From: Pseudomonas akapageensis
GTDB taxonomy: Bacteria > Pseudomonadota > Gammaproteobacteria > Pseudomonadales > Pseudomonadaceae
DNA length: 64,000 nt
Assembly (NCBI RefSeq): GCF_011355085.1
Contig: NZ_VXCP01000016.1
Location: 62,001-126,000, forward strand
Direction of reading: 5' to 3'
Shown: positions 51,101-61,408 of the stretch, piece by piece
How the letters are laid out: the number at the start of each line of letters is the position of its first letter
How positions within the stretch are numbered: position 1 is the stretch's first letter
Notes under the pieces: model-generated
Database searches by the model: none
Seen by the model: only the letters and a program-made list of their open reading frames with translations
What the model was told of the DNA's origin: nothing
Translations under genes and position numbers: made by a program

Positions 51101-52006
51101 TCAACCCTTCCCACGTGTCCGCGTCAAATTCGGCCCGCCATTTTTCTCCAGATGTTCAATGATCATCCCGGCCACATCCTTGCCGGTCGTCACTTCAATA
51201 CCTTCCAGGCCCGGCGAAGAATTCACCTCCATCACCAGCGGCCCGTGATTGGAACGCAGGATGTCCACACCCGCCACGCTCAGCCCCATGACCTTGGCAG
51301 CGCGAATGGCCGTCATGCGTTCTTCGGGGGTGATCTTGATCAGGCTGGCAGTGCCGCCGCGGTGCAGGTTGGAACGGAACTCACCCGGCTTGGCCTGGCG
51401 TTTCATCGAAGCGATGACCTTGTCGCCAACCACGAAGCATCGGATATCGGCGCCACCGGCTTCCTTGATGTACTCCTGAACCATGATGTTCTGCTTGAGG
51501 CCCATAAAGGCTTCGATTACGGACTCGGCGGCCTTGGTCGTTTCGCACAGCACCACACCGATGCCCTGCGTACCTTCAAGCACCTTGATCACCAGCGGTG
51601 CACCGTTGACCATCTGAATCAGGTCGGGAATGTCATCGGGCGAGTGGGCGAAGCCGGTTACCGGCAAGCCGATCCCGCGACGCGACAGCAGTTGCAGCGA
51701 GCGCAGTTTGTCGCGCGAACGGGCAATGGCCACCGATTCATTGAGCGGGAAGACCCCCATCATTTCGAACTGGCGCAGTACCGCGCAGCCATAGAAAGTC
51801 ACCGAGGCGCCGATACGCGGGATGACTGCATCGAAACCTTCCAGTGGCTTGCCCCGGTAGTGAATCTGCGGCTTATGACTGGCAATGTTCATATAGGCGC
51901 GCAGGGTATCGATCACCACCATTTCATGGCCCCGCGCGATGCCGGCTTCAACCATACGACGAGTGGAATACAGACGCGGATTACGCGACAGCACAGCGAT
52001 CTTCAT
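51101..52006 (-). CDS. rimK: Ribosomal protein S6 glutamate ligase RimK
   Basis: Protein of 301 residues, an ATP-grasp enzyme ([42 protein letters not shown] with the metal-binding Glu and Asn). It adds glutamate to the C-terminus of ribosomal protein S6, which in P. fluorescens remodels the proteome and affects colonisation. Its ATG overlaps the rimB stop (ATGA). Confidence 0.95.
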   Translation of the reverse strand: MKIAVLSRNPRLYSTRRMVEAGIARGHEMVVIDTLRAYMNIASHKPQIHYRGKPLEGFDAVIPRIGASVTFYGCAVLRQFEMMGVFPLNESVAIARSRDKLRSLQLLSRRGIGLPVTGFAHSPDDIPDLIQMVNGAPLVIKVLEGTQGIGVVLCETTKAAESVIEAFMGLKQNIMVQEYIKEAGGADIRCFVVGDKVIASMKRQAKPGEFRSNLHRGGTASLIKITPEERMTAIRAAKVMGLSVAGVDILRSNHGPLVMEVNSSPGLEGIEVTTGKDVAGMIIEHLEKNGGPNLTRTRGKG

Positions 52007-52485
52007 GCAACACCTGTGGGAGAGGGGAGAGTGGCCGGAAACGCCGGCTTGTCTTGAACATAGGTAAGCCCCGGATTGACGACCAGTTGGCCGTGAACCA
52101 AGGCTTTGGAACCGAGCAGCAGGCGATAGCGCATGGCCTTGCGACAGGCCAGGGTAAATTCGACTTCCCAGACCCGGTCACCCAGCGCCAGGGGTGTGCG
52201 TATCACGTAGCGAGTCTGGGCCTGGCCGTTGGAGCTCTTGATGGTTTTCATGGCTACCAGCGGTGCTTCGCAGCGGCGATGCCGAAGTTGTACCACCGAG
52301 CCCAGATGGGCATTGAAGCGCACCCATTTTTCACCGTCGCGCACAAAGGTTTCGACTTCCGTGGCGTGCAGGCTCGAGGTACTGGCTCCGGTATCGATCT
52401 TGGCTCGCAGGCCCGCCACCCCGAGGTCGGGTAACGCCACCCACTCGCGTAGGCCAATAACAGTCAAATGGTCAAATGTCTTCAA
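52003..52485 (-). CDS. rimB: RimB, ATP-dependent zinc protease family protein
   Basis: Protein of about 160 residues with [20 protein letters not shown], the aspartate-protease-like DTGAS turn of the DUF785/RimB family. In P. fluorescens RimB cleaves the glutamate tail on S6, balancing RimK. There is no ATG; TTG at 52485 gives [15 protein letters not shown] as in relatives, and a TTG at 52494 is an alternative. It sits between rimA and rimK. Confidence 0.9.
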   Translation of the reverse strand: MKTFDHLTVIGLREWVALPDLGVAGLRAKIDTGASTSSLHATEVETFVRDGEKWVRFNAHLGSVVQLRHRRCEAPLVAMKTIKSSNGQAQTRYVIRTPLALGDRVWEVEFTLACRKAMRYRLLLGSKALVHGQLVVNPGLTYVQDKPAFPATLPSPTGVA

Positions 52486-52526
52486 AATGCTCAACCGACG
52501 ATGGAGGTCTTTGGGTCGTTGACGCG

Positions 52527-52712
52527 CTAACGCAGGCCTTGGCAATGTCTGGTTCGGACTGGGGTGCCAGAGCGCAAATTCAACCCAGCATAGCCCGTGC
52601 ACAACGCCTCGCGAAATGTCCCCAAACCCATGGCGCGGTATTCACGCAGAATCTTGCACAATTGGCGATAGCTATCGCTGCAAGGGCGGTTAAAAGCCGC
52701 AAAATCAGACAT
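52527..52712 (-). CDS. rimA: RimA-like small regulatory protein
   Basis: Protein of 61 residues starting MSDFAAFNRPCSDSYRQLCK. AAGGAG is eight bases before the ATG at 52712. It is the first gene of the rimA-rimB-rimK group and matches the position, size class and orientation of RimA, the small protein described in P. fluorescens as modulating RimK. I cannot confirm the residues against a RimA sequence. Basic, no membrane segment, two Cys near the N-terminus. The far end overlaps nothing; rimB follows after 41 bases. Confidence 0.6.
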   Translation of the reverse strand: MSDFAAFNRPCSDSYRQLCKILREYRAMGLGTFREALCTGYAGLNLRSGTPVRTRHCQGLR

Positions 52713-52820
52713 GCCTGACACTCCTTCGACTCATGTTTGGACTGTAAGCGGGCCGTAGACTTTTTGCATCCGCCAGGTACGGTAGTACAGTTCGATTAAA
52801 TTCCTGAGAGAGGTGCGACA

Positions 52821-53225
52821 GTGGCGCAAAAACAGGAAGAGGACGACAAAGTCCGTCTCGATAAATGGTTGTGGGCGGCTCGTTTCTATAAGACCCGCGC
52901 CCTGGCGAAGGCTGCGATCGAAAGTGGCAAGGTGCATTGCCGGGGAGAACGCTGCAAGCCTGGCAAGGAACCTCGGCTGGGCGATGAGTTCCAGATACGT
53001 ACCGGGCTGGAAGAGCGTACGATTGTCGTCAAAGCGCTTTCAGCGGTTCGCCGAGGCGCGCCGGAGGCACAGCTGCTCTATGTGGAAACCGAGCAGAGCA
53101 TTGCCAGGCGGGAGCAGGCAGCGGCCTTGCGCAAGGCCGGAGCTTTGGGCGTGACCACTGATGGGCGCCCGACCAAGAAGCAGCGTCGCCAGCTCTTTCA
53201 GTTTCACGATGATTCCAACGGCTAG
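52821..53225 (+). CDS. hslR: Heat shock protein 15 (S4 domain, HslR)
   Basis: Protein of 134 residues with an S4 RNA-binding domain (VRLDKWLWAARFYKTRALAKAAIESGKVHC). Hsp15 rescues 50S subunits carrying stalled nascent chains. The start is GTG at 52821 after GAGAGAGG. A basic C-terminal tail (RRQLFQFHDDSNG) follows. hslO is next in the same direction. Confidence 0.92.
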   Translation: MAQKQEEDDKVRLDKWLWAARFYKTRALAKAAIESGKVHCRGERCKPGKEPRLGDEFQIRTGLEERTIVVKALSAVRRGAPEAQLLYVETEQSIARREQAAALRKAGALGVTTDGRPTKKQRRQLFQFHDDSNG

Positions 53226-53357
53226 ACGAGCTTGCTTGGAACAGCGCCGGATTGTTCATAAAATACGGCCAGCGTAAGCGCCGGCCGCACTCGGTGGACG
53301 GGGTGTTTTTTATCTGGCGCTTGTAATCTTTTGTCACCAATTTAGATGCCCAAACCT

Positions 53358-54260
53358 ATGCACGATTTTCCGGACACCGACTTCACCCAACGCTTCATCT
53401 TCGACGACAGTGATGTTCGTGGTGAGCTGGTTTCGCTGGAGCTCAGCTACGCTGAAGCCCTGGCCAAGCATGCGTACCCTGAGCCCGTGGCGCAATTGCT
53501 CGGCGAGTTGATGGCGGCTGCTTCCCTGCTGGTAGGCACACTGAAGTTCGACGGGCTGCTGATTCTGCAGGCGCGCTCGAGCGGGGCCGTGCCGTTGCTG
53601 ATGGTCGAATGTTCCAGCGAGCGGGAGATCCGTGGCCTGGCGCGTTATGAAGCCGATCAGATGGTACCTGGCGCGGGCTTGCGCGAGCTGATGCCCGAAG
53701 GCGTGCTGGCCATGACCATTGACCCGACTCAGGGGCAACGTTACCAAGGCATCGTCGAACTCGATGGCGTCGACCTGGCCGAATGCTTCACCAACTATTT
53801 CGCCTTGTCCGAGCAACTGGGTTCGCGCTTCTGGCTCAAGGCTGACGGCAAGCGCGCTCGTGGCCTGCTGCTGCAACAATTGCCGGCCGATCGACTCAAG
53901 GATGACGAAGAGCGCGCGCAGAGCTGGCAGCACCTCACGACGCTGGCAGGCACCCTGAAGACCGAAGAGCTGCTGGGCCTCGACAACGAGACGATCCTGC
54001 ATCGCCTGTATCATGAAGAGGCCGTGCGCCTGTTCGATATCCAGACCATCCGCTTCCAGTGCAGTTGCTCGCGTGAGCGTTCGGCTAGGGCGCTGGTCAG
54101 CCTGGGTGCCGACGATGCCCAGCAACTGGTGGTCGAACATGGCGGCACCATCGAGATCGATTGCCAGTTTTGCAATGAGCGCTACCTGTTCGATGCCACG
54201 GAAGTTGCGCAATTGTTCGCCGGTGGTGGGGTAGAGGCACCGTCAGATACTCGCCACTAA
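53358..54260 (+). CDS. hslO: Redox-regulated chaperone Hsp33
   Basis: Protein of 300 residues. The N-terminal substrate-binding domain precedes a linker and a C-terminal zinc switch with the conserved cysteines CSCS and CQFC, which form disulphides under oxidation to activate the holdase. The start used is ATG at 53358 ([12 protein letters not shown]); ATG 53346 adds four residues and neither has a strong ribosome binding site. It follows hslR. Confidence 0.93.
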   Translation: MHDFPDTDFTQRFIFDDSDVRGELVSLELSYAEALAKHAYPEPVAQLLGELMAAASLLVGTLKFDGLLILQARSSGAVPLLMVECSSEREIRGLARYEADQMVPGAGLRELMPEGVLAMTIDPTQGQRYQGIVELDGVDLAECFTNYFALSEQLGSRFWLKADGKRARGLLLQQLPADRLKDDEERAQSWQHLTTLAGTLKTEELLGLDNETILHRLYHEEAVRLFDIQTIRFQCSCSRERSARALVSLGADDAQQLVVEHGGTIEIDCQFCNERYLFDATEVAQLFAGGGVEAPSDTRH

Positions 54261-54273
54261 AACGGTTCAGCGC

Positions 54274-54317
54274 AGGTAAATTACCTGTCTGGCGCCGTAA
54301 TTACGCCGTTCTGACAG
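54274..54317 (+). other. Stem-loops between hslO and pckA
   Basis: AGGTAA/TTACCT (54274-54279 with 54281-54286) and CTGTC/GACAG (54285-54289 with 54313-54317), the latter enclosing GGCG/CGCC (54291-54294 with 54304-54307). No T run follows. They may mark the hslO end. Confidence 0.5.
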
Positions 54318-54370
54318 GAGGGCTCTACTTTTTTTGGGCGTTTCTGGCATAATCCGGGCCACCTTTTTGC

Positions 54371-55980
<1,610 letters not shown>

Positions 55981-56006
55981 TTTTCGGATAGCCGTTTGAA
56001 AAGAAG

Positions 56007-56030
56007 CCGCCCTTTGGGGCGGTTTTTTTT
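56007..56030 (+). terminator. Rho-independent terminator of pckA
   Basis: CCGCCC (56007-56012) pairs with GGGCGG (56017-56022), followed by eight T. Confidence 0.92.
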
Positions 56031-56068
56031 GTGTATTCATTTCAGTTGATCCCGCACAAGGTCCCCAT

Positions 56069-56341
56069 TCAGGGCCATTGCTGCCTGGCATGCAGGATTC
56101 GCAGAATTTCCAGGGCGTCGGGCTTGATGCGGTAAACCATTACGTAATTTGGCAACACTACAATTTCCCGGGTGCCAGTCACTCGACCTATTTTGTAGAG
56201 CGTTGGGCGGTTGGTTGCGTATTGGGCTTTTGCCTCGAAGGTTTCATCAAGCGCAAGTGCAGCAGCCGGGTTGTCGTGGCTTATGTGTTCCATGATCTTG
56301 GCGCGATCATCGAGCGCCATGGGGCGCCACAGCAGCTGCAT
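56069..56341 (-). CDS. RelE/ParE family toxin
   Basis: Protein of 90 residues with the ParE pattern: N-terminal helices (WRPMALDDRAKIMEHISHDN), then PTLYKIGRVTGTREIVVLPNYVMVYRI, the C-terminal beta sheet with conserved Arg, Gly and Tyr. ParE toxins inhibit DNA gyrase; some relatives are RelE-like RNases, and the two are not separated by sequence alone. The start is ATG at 56341, overlapping the antitoxin stop by one base (TGATG). Confidence 0.87.
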   Translation of the reverse strand: MQLLWRPMALDDRAKIMEHISHDNPAAALALDETFEAKAQYATNRPTLYKIGRVTGTREIVVLPNYVMVYRIKPDALEILRILHARQQWP

Positions 56342-56784
56342 CAAAGCGCCCGTTTCTTGAGAGCGTCTCGTTTGGCGGCAAACAGGCGACGGGCTTCATC
56401 GTCAGGGATGCTAGGGGCCGGGTCATCGAGGCTTGCCTGTACCTGAGTCCTGAACCACTGTTCGTATGCAGCTGCTTCGTGAGCGTGCTTCAAGGCTGTG
56501 GCACGATCCGGGCGGTTGTAGGTCTTGACCGTCAGGGGGTCGTACCCGGAGGCGTCTACGTCGAAATGTTTGATACCAACGTCTTGTAGATAAGTCACCA
56601 GCGTTTCCAGTTTCTTGAACAGCCGTACTTGTCTGCTGCGTTGAGCCGTCAGTAAATGTTCCAGGGAGTCGAAGGTGATTTGAATGGCCCAACCGCCTTT
56701 TTGTCCTACGACGTGAGTCGCGAGGTTCTTGCCAGCTTCCACCATTTGGGCGAGCTTGCTGTGATCAATGGTTTGGGTTGTCAT
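56341..56784 (-). CDS. Two-domain antitoxin-like protein (ParC-like N-part, PaaA2-like C-part)
   Basis: Protein of 147 residues. The N-part (residues 1-85) has VVGQKGGWAIQITFDS and QRSRQVRLFKKLETLVTYLQDVGI...FDVDASGYDP, which I recognise as similar to plasmid partition-associated ParC-type proteins. The C-part (residues 105-147) has YEQWFRTQVQASLDDPAPSIPDDEARRLFAA, resembling PaaA2/stability-determinant antitoxins that bind ParE. So this may be the antitoxin, in a longer form than PaaA2 (about 65 residues). It starts at ATG 56784, with the toxin directly after it. Confidence 0.72.
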   Translation of the reverse strand: MTTQTIDHSKLAQMVEAGKNLATHVVGQKGGWAIQITFDSLEHLLTAQRSRQVRLFKKLETLVTYLQDVGIKHFDVDASGYDPLTVKTYNRPDRATALKHAHEAAAYEQWFRTQVQASLDDPAPSIPDDEARRLFAAKRDALKKRAL

Positions 56785-56909
56785 GGATGGCAATCTGTTT
56801 TATTACGATGAGGTCATCGTTCAGCAATCAACTATAGATTGCAAGTCCGCTAGTCGTTCCGATTGTTTCAAGAACTGAATGTAGCCAATTAAAACGGGGA
56901 AGAACTCTT

Positions 56910-57338
56910 ATGACCGACCGCATGTCGCAACGTGTCGACTATCGCCACTTTCAACCGATCCTGACGCGTTGGCACGACAACGACGTGTACGGTCATGTGA
57001 ACAATGTCACCTACTACAGCTTCTTCGACACGGCGGTGAATACCTACCTGATCGAACACGGTGGGCTGGATATTCATGACGGTGAAGTGGTGGGCTTTGT
57101 CGTGAGTTCGGCCTGTGACTACTTTGCGTCGATAGCCTTTCCGGAGCGGATCGAGATCGGCCTTCGGGTGGGCAAGCTGGGCAATAGTTCGGTGCAGTAC
57201 GAGTTGGCGGTGTTCAAGGCAGGCGAAGAGGATGCCTGCGCGGCAGGGCGTTTCGTGCATGTGTTCGTGGATCGGTCGAGCAATCAGCCTGTGGCGATTC
57301 CTGCGACGTTGCGCGGAGCGCTGGAGGTATTGGTCTAG
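56910..57338 (+). CDS. 4HBT-type acyl-CoA thioesterase
   Basis: Protein of 142 residues with [25 protein letters not shown], the catalytic Asp-containing loop of the YbgC/4-hydroxybenzoyl-CoA thioesterase group. The substrate is unknown. It is a free-standing gene next to the toxin-antitoxin pair and convergent with the glycine-zipper gene. Confidence 0.87.
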   Translation: MTDRMSQRVDYRHFQPILTRWHDNDVYGHVNNVTYYSFFDTAVNTYLIEHGGLDIHDGEVVGFVVSSACDYFASIAFPERIEIGLRVGKLGNSSVQYELAVFKAGEEDACAAGRFVHVFVDRSSNQPVAIPATLRGALEVLV

Positions 57339-57389
57339 CTGGCCGCGACTGCTGCGGCCAGCCCTTCCAATGGGCCTGTAACGCGGGGG

Positions 57390-57881
57390 TTAGTCGCGCC
57401 AGTGTTTGTGATGCTTGCGCCAGCCATAGTGATGGCCACGGTCGTGGTGGTGGCGATGACGCCAGCCGCGGTCGTCATCGTCATAGTCACGACCGCTGTA
57501 GCGATGACCACTTTCCTCATCGTATTCTCTGCCCATGTGGTTGCCCAGGGCGCCGCCCACGCCGCCACCGGCTGCCGCGCCGATCAGGCTGCCAGTGGTG
57601 CCGCCCATCTGACGACCAACCACGTTACCGCCGGCTGCGCCCAGTGCACCGCCAATGGCCGCTTCGCCACGGCTGTGCTTGTTGGCACCCACTGCACCAC
57701 CAGCCGCGCCGCCAAGGCCTGCGCCGATTGCCGAGCCGGTGCTGCCGCCGATCGATTGGCCGACCACTGAGCCCAATACCCCGCCCAATGCGCCGCCTAT
57801 ACCTGCTTCGGTATTGCCGCCTGCCGACGCAACGCCGCTTAGCAGGCCAAGTGACAACAAGAGAATCGAGGAGTACTTCAT
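57390..57881 (-). CDS. Glycine-zipper outer membrane-like protein with His-rich tail
   Basis: Protein of 163 residues. A signal peptide (MKYSSILLLSLGLLSGVASA) is followed by two long stretches of G-x3-G glycine-zipper repeats (GIGGALGGVLGSVVGQSIGG, ..., GSLIGAAAGGGVGGAL), which can form paired transmembrane helices. The C-terminus is charged and His-rich (DDDDRGWRHRHHHDRGHHYG...), able to bind metals. Function unknown; similar proteins are stress-linked outer membrane lipoproteins or SlyB-like, but no lipobox is visible here. Confidence 0.75.
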   Translation of the reverse strand: MKYSSILLLSLGLLSGVASAGGNTEAGIGGALGGVLGSVVGQSIGGSTGSAIGAGLGGAAGGAVGANKHSRGEAAIGGALGAAGGNVVGRQMGGTTGSLIGAAAGGGVGGALGNHMGREYDEESGHRYSGRDYDDDDRGWRHRHHHDRGHHYGWRKHHKHWRD

Positions 57882-58141
57882 TTATGAAAGCCTCAAAGGG
57901 ATGACGAGGCGATCCTGAGGCTCTGGACGGGGGCTTACAATTGAAATCCGACGAGTAACACGACTTGTGCACAATTCTCTAAATTGCTGTTTTTTCAGTG
58001 AAACTTAAAGGATTTTCGGCGGTCTTAGGCTAATTACGGCAGGCCTTTTCAGAGATGGAAAGGCCTTTTTTGTGGGCGTTTGGCGGAGGAAGGCTACGTT
58101 ACGCGCTTTGCACGCAGCAGCCAACCGAATCGTTTCACAGT
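57882..58141. other. Intergenic region between glycine-zipper and YdeP-type genes
   Basis: No gene is seen in these 260 bases. They must contain the glycine-zipper promoter. The TTGTGCACAA palindrome (57965-57974) and the plus-strand hairpin described separately are the only structures noted. Confidence 0.5.
58041..58072 (+). terminator. Terminator-like hairpin with no upstream plus-strand gene
   Basis: AGGCCTTT (58041-58048) pairs with AAAGGCCT (58059-58066) over a 10-base loop, then TTTTT. On the plus strand there is no gene before it for about 700 bases; the adjacent genes are both on the minus strand. It may end a small RNA, or serve the minus-strand molybdoenzyme gene imperfectly. Confidence 0.7.
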
Positions 58142-60478
58142 TTAAAGAATTCGACCTGTTTCACTGGCCGCTTCAAGGCGGATGGCGACGAACTTCGAGG
58201 TCGGGGTATGGCTACCGTCGCCGACGCTTTCCAGCGGCACCAGTGGGTTCACCTCCGGGTAATAGGCCGCCGCCTGGCCCGCTGGAATATCGAAGGCCAG
58301 CAGGGTGAAACCCTTCACTCGACGCTCGCGCCCATCGCTCCAGATCGACACGATATCGGCCTTCTGGCCTGGCTTGAAGCCCAGGCGAATGATGTCGGCT
58401 TCGTTGACGAAGAGGACATCACGTTGCCCCTTGACCCCACGGTAACGGTCATCCAGGCCATAGATGGTGGTGTTGTACTGATCGTGGGAGCGCATCGACT
58501 GCATGATCAGGTCAGGTATTTGCCCGGTGGCGCGTACGCTTTCATGGATCAGGTCGGCAGGCAGCACGTTGGGTTTGAAGTTGGCTCGACCGCTGCTGGT
58601 GTTCCAGCGTCGCTCACCCGCGCTGCTGCCCAGATAGAAGCCGCCCGGGTTCTCCAGCCGTTGATTGAAATCTTCGAAGCCTGGAATGGTGTCGGCAATC
58701 AGATCGCGGATACGCGAGTAGTCGGCGATCAACCAGTTCCAGTCCATCGGATGAGCACCCAGAGTGGCCGCGGCAATGCCGGCGATCACGGCCGGCTCCG
58801 AGCGCATCTGGCGCGATAGCGGCTGTAACTGGCCGTGGGACTCATGGACCATGCTGAAGGAATCTTCCACCGTCACTGCCTGCGGGCCTTCGACTTGCAG
58901 GTCGATATCGGTCCGTCCGAAACAAGGCAGTATCAACGCTTCCTTGCCATGGATCAGATGGCTGCGATTGAGCTTGGTGCTGATTTGGACGGTCAGTTCG
59001 CAGTTGCGCAAGGCCTCGGCGGTGCGCGAGCTATCGGGGGTGGCCTGGGCAAAGTTGCCGCCCAGGCCGATGAAGATTTTGGCCTCACCCTTGAGCATCG
59101 CGTGGATGGCTTCGACGGTGTTGTGGCCGTTATGCCGCGGTACCTTGAACTTGAAGCGCTTTTCCAGTGCGTCGAGCAGCGCCACGGGCGGGCGTTCGTT
59201 GATGCCCATGGTGCGGTCGCCCTGAACGTTACTGTGGCCGCGCACTGGGCACAAACCTGCGCCAGGTTTGCCCAGGTTGCCGCGCAACAGCATAAGGTTG
59301 GCGATTTCCTGGATGGTCGGCACCGAATGGCGGTGCTGCGTAATGCCCATGGCCCAGCACATGATGACATTCTCGGCCGAGCGGTACATCTGCGCGGCCC
59401 GTTCGATATCGGCCAGGCTCAGCCCGGACTGTTCGACGATGTGCTCCCAGGATGTCGCGTCGATGGCAGCCAGGTACTCCAATACACCGCCGGTATGTTC
59501 GTTGAGAAAGTCATGGTCGAACACCGACGGGGCGTCATTGGCCTGGGCTTCGCGTTCCCACTGCAACAGGAATTTGGCCATGCCGCGCATCAGGGCCATA
59601 TCGCCCCCCAGGGCCGGGCGCAGGTAGGCGGTGTTGGTCGGGCGGTCGCCGTTGGTGAGCATCTCAATCGGGTTTTGCGGATGCTGGAAGCGTTCCAGGC
59701 CACGCTCCTTGAGCGGGTTGATACAGATCACCTGGGCGCCGCGCTTGACCGCCTCGCGTAGTGGCTCGAGCATCCGTGGGTGATTGGTGCCGGGGTTCTG
59801 GCCCCAGACGAAAATGGCATCGGCGTGCTCGAAGTCGTCGAAGGTGACGGTGCCTTTGCCGACCCCGACGCTTTGCGCCATGGCGACGCCGCTGGCCTCA
59901 TGGCACATGTTCGAGCAGTCGGGGAAGTTGTTGGTGCCATAGGCGCGTACGAACAGCTGGTAAAGGTAGGCTGCTTCGTTGCTAGCTCGGCCGGAGGTAT
60001 AGAACTCGGCCTGGTCGGGGCTTTTCAGTTTCAACAGGTGCTTGGCGACCAGATTGAAGGCACCCTCCCAGCTGATGGGCTGGTAGCGGTCGCTGGCGGC
60101 GTCATAAACCATTGGGTGGGTCAGGCGGCCCTGGTATTCGAGCCAGTAGTCACTCTGCTCGAGCAGTGCACTGACGCTGTACCTGGCGAAGAATGCCGGA
60201 TCGACGCGGCGCTTGGTAGCCTCCCAGTTCACCGCCTTGGCCCCATTCTCGCAGAATTTGACCATGCCGCTTTCTGGCGAGTCACCCCAGGCGCAGCCCG
60301 GGCAGTCTAGCCCGCCATTCTGGTTGGTCTTGAGCAGGGCGCGGATGTTTTTCAAGGCATTGTTGCTGCCGAGCCAGGCCTGGGCCACGCTGCGTAGAGC
60401 GCCCCAGCCGCCGGCGGCACCGCGGTAGGGTTTGTAGCGAGGGGTTGGGGTCTGATCGGCTTGATGTTGCGTGCTCAC
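58142..60478 (-). CDS. FdhF/YdeP family molybdopterin oxidoreductase
   Basis: Protein of 778 residues, formate dehydrogenase-like large subunit. It has the CPGCAWGD cluster near residue 60, a molybdopterin-binding middle (FYTSGRASNEAAYLYQLF; FVWGQNPGTNHPRM; LRGNLGKPGAGLCPVRGHSNVQGDR) and a C-terminal MGD-binding domain. YdeP of E. coli has this layout and is linked to acid tolerance; substrate unknown. Start is GTG at 60478, which overlaps the fdhD stop (GTGA); the open frame runs farther upstream without support. It is adjacent to fdhD, its probable maturation partner. Confidence 0.9.
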   Translation of the reverse strand: MSTQHQADQTPTPRYKPYRGAAGGWGALRSVAQAWLGSNNALKNIRALLKTNQNGGLDCPGCAWGDSPESGMVKFCENGAKAVNWEATKRRVDPAFFARYSVSALLEQSDYWLEYQGRLTHPMVYDAASDRYQPISWEGAFNLVAKHLLKLKSPDQAEFYTSGRASNEAAYLYQLFVRAYGTNNFPDCSNMCHEASGVAMAQSVGVGKGTVTFDDFEHADAIFVWGQNPGTNHPRMLEPLREAVKRGAQVICINPLKERGLERFQHPQNPIEMLTNGDRPTNTAYLRPALGGDMALMRGMAKFLLQWEREAQANDAPSVFDHDFLNEHTGGVLEYLAAIDATSWEHIVEQSGLSLADIERAAQMYRSAENVIMCWAMGITQHRHSVPTIQEIANLMLLRGNLGKPGAGLCPVRGHSNVQGDRTMGINERPPVALLDALEKRFKFKVPRHNGHNTVEAIHAMLKGEAKIFIGLGGNFAQATPDSSRTAEALRNCELTVQISTKLNRSHLIHGKEALILPCFGRTDIDLQVEGPQAVTVEDSFSMVHESHGQLQPLSRQMRSEPAVIAGIAAATLGAHPMDWNWLIADYSRIRDLIADTIPGFEDFNQRLENPGGFYLGSSAGERRWNTSSGRANFKPNVLPADLIHESVRATGQIPDLIMQSMRSHDQYNTTIYGLDDRYRGVKGQRDVLFVNEADIIRLGFKPGQKADIVSIWSDGRERRVKGFTLLAFDIPAGQAAAYYPEVNPLVPLESVGDGSHTPTSKFVAIRLEAASETGRIL

Positions 60479-61314
60479 GCAGTACTCTCCGTCGCGGGAC
60501 TGTAAACCCGCGGCGCACTGTGTTGCGGCAGGTGAATGAGGTTGAGGTTGTGTTGGCGTGCCCACTGCAATGCAAGGCCCGTGGGCGAGGACAGGCTGAC
60601 CAGTGTCTGGATGCCCGCGCGCAGAACCTTCTGGATCAGTTCCAGGCTGCAGCGGCTGGTGACGATGGCCACGCCACCGGTCAGCGAAATGTGTTGGCGG
60701 ATCAGGGCTCCGATCAGCTTGTCCAATGCGTTGTGCCGGCCGATGTCTTCACGCCCCAGCAGCAGTTCCCCCTGGTCGTTCATGAACAGCGCTGCGTGCA
60801 CGGCGCCGCAGTGCTGGCCCAGCGGTTGAAATTCCCCGATGCGCTGGCGCAGTCCTTCAAGCCAGTGCGCGGGTGGCAGGGGCGCGCCGGGCAGCACCGC
60901 CAGTTCAGGCAGCGCCTGCTCTACGGCTTCTACGCCGCACAACCCACAGCCACTGGTTCCGGCCAGTTGCCGACGCTGAGTCTTGAGGTTCCAGAAGGCG
61001 CGGCTGGCGATCTGTACCTCGGCCTGTTGGGCCGAGCCATTGCCGCTGAATTTGACATCATAGATTTCATCTGCCGAGGCAATGATGCCGCTGCCGATAC
61101 TGAAGCCGACGATAAAGTCTTCAAGGTCCGTGGGGCTGACCAGCATCACGGCCTGGCTGATGCCGTTATAGGCAATCGCCAGGGCGACTTCTTCGGCCAG
61201 TGCAGTGCTGCTCGAGCTTTGCAGGTCGAGATCGCTGTAGCAGTAACTCTGGCTGGCGGCGGGTGCTGGGGGCGACGATGCAGGCGCCGCGCAGGTTGGG
61301 CGCTTGGGATTCAT
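60475..61314 (-). CDS. fdhD: Formate dehydrogenase accessory sulfurtransferase FdhD
   Basis: Protein of 279 residues. The catalytic cysteines lie in GTSGCGLCGVEAVEQ near residue 122. FdhD transfers sulfur from IscS to the molybdenum cofactor of formate dehydrogenases. The stop overlaps the molybdoenzyme start by four bases, so the two are translated together. The N-terminus (first 30 residues) is Pro/Ser/Ala-rich. Confidence 0.94.
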   Translation of the reverse strand: MNPKRPTCAAPASSPPAPAASQSYCYSDLDLQSSSSTALAEEVALAIAYNGISQAVMLVSPTDLEDFIVGFSIGSGIIASADEIYDVKFSGNGSAQQAEVQIASRAFWNLKTQRRQLAGTSGCGLCGVEAVEQALPELAVLPGAPLPPAHWLEGLRQRIGEFQPLGQHCGAVHAALFMNDQGELLLGREDIGRHNALDKLIGALIRQHISLTGGVAIVTSRCSLELIQKVLRAGIQTLVSLSSPTGLALQWARQHNLNLIHLPQHSAPRVYSPATESTA

Positions 61315-61408
61315 GGGGTAGTACCGGCAGGACGTCCAGTCTTAAGCCTAGGCTTGCTGCCCGGTATCGTCTAATTGGTAGTACTGATGCCTTGATAGAT
61401 GGCGTCGA

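Noticed and set aside
56069..57338. Prophage or genomic island at the toxin-antitoxin locus
   Set aside because: No integrase, tRNA end, phage gene or marked GC change is visible; only the toxin-antitoxin pair is out of place.
61315..61408. A LysR binding site of the T-N11-A type between LysR gene and fdhD
   Set aside because: Such short matches are common by chance in this sequence and none stands out.
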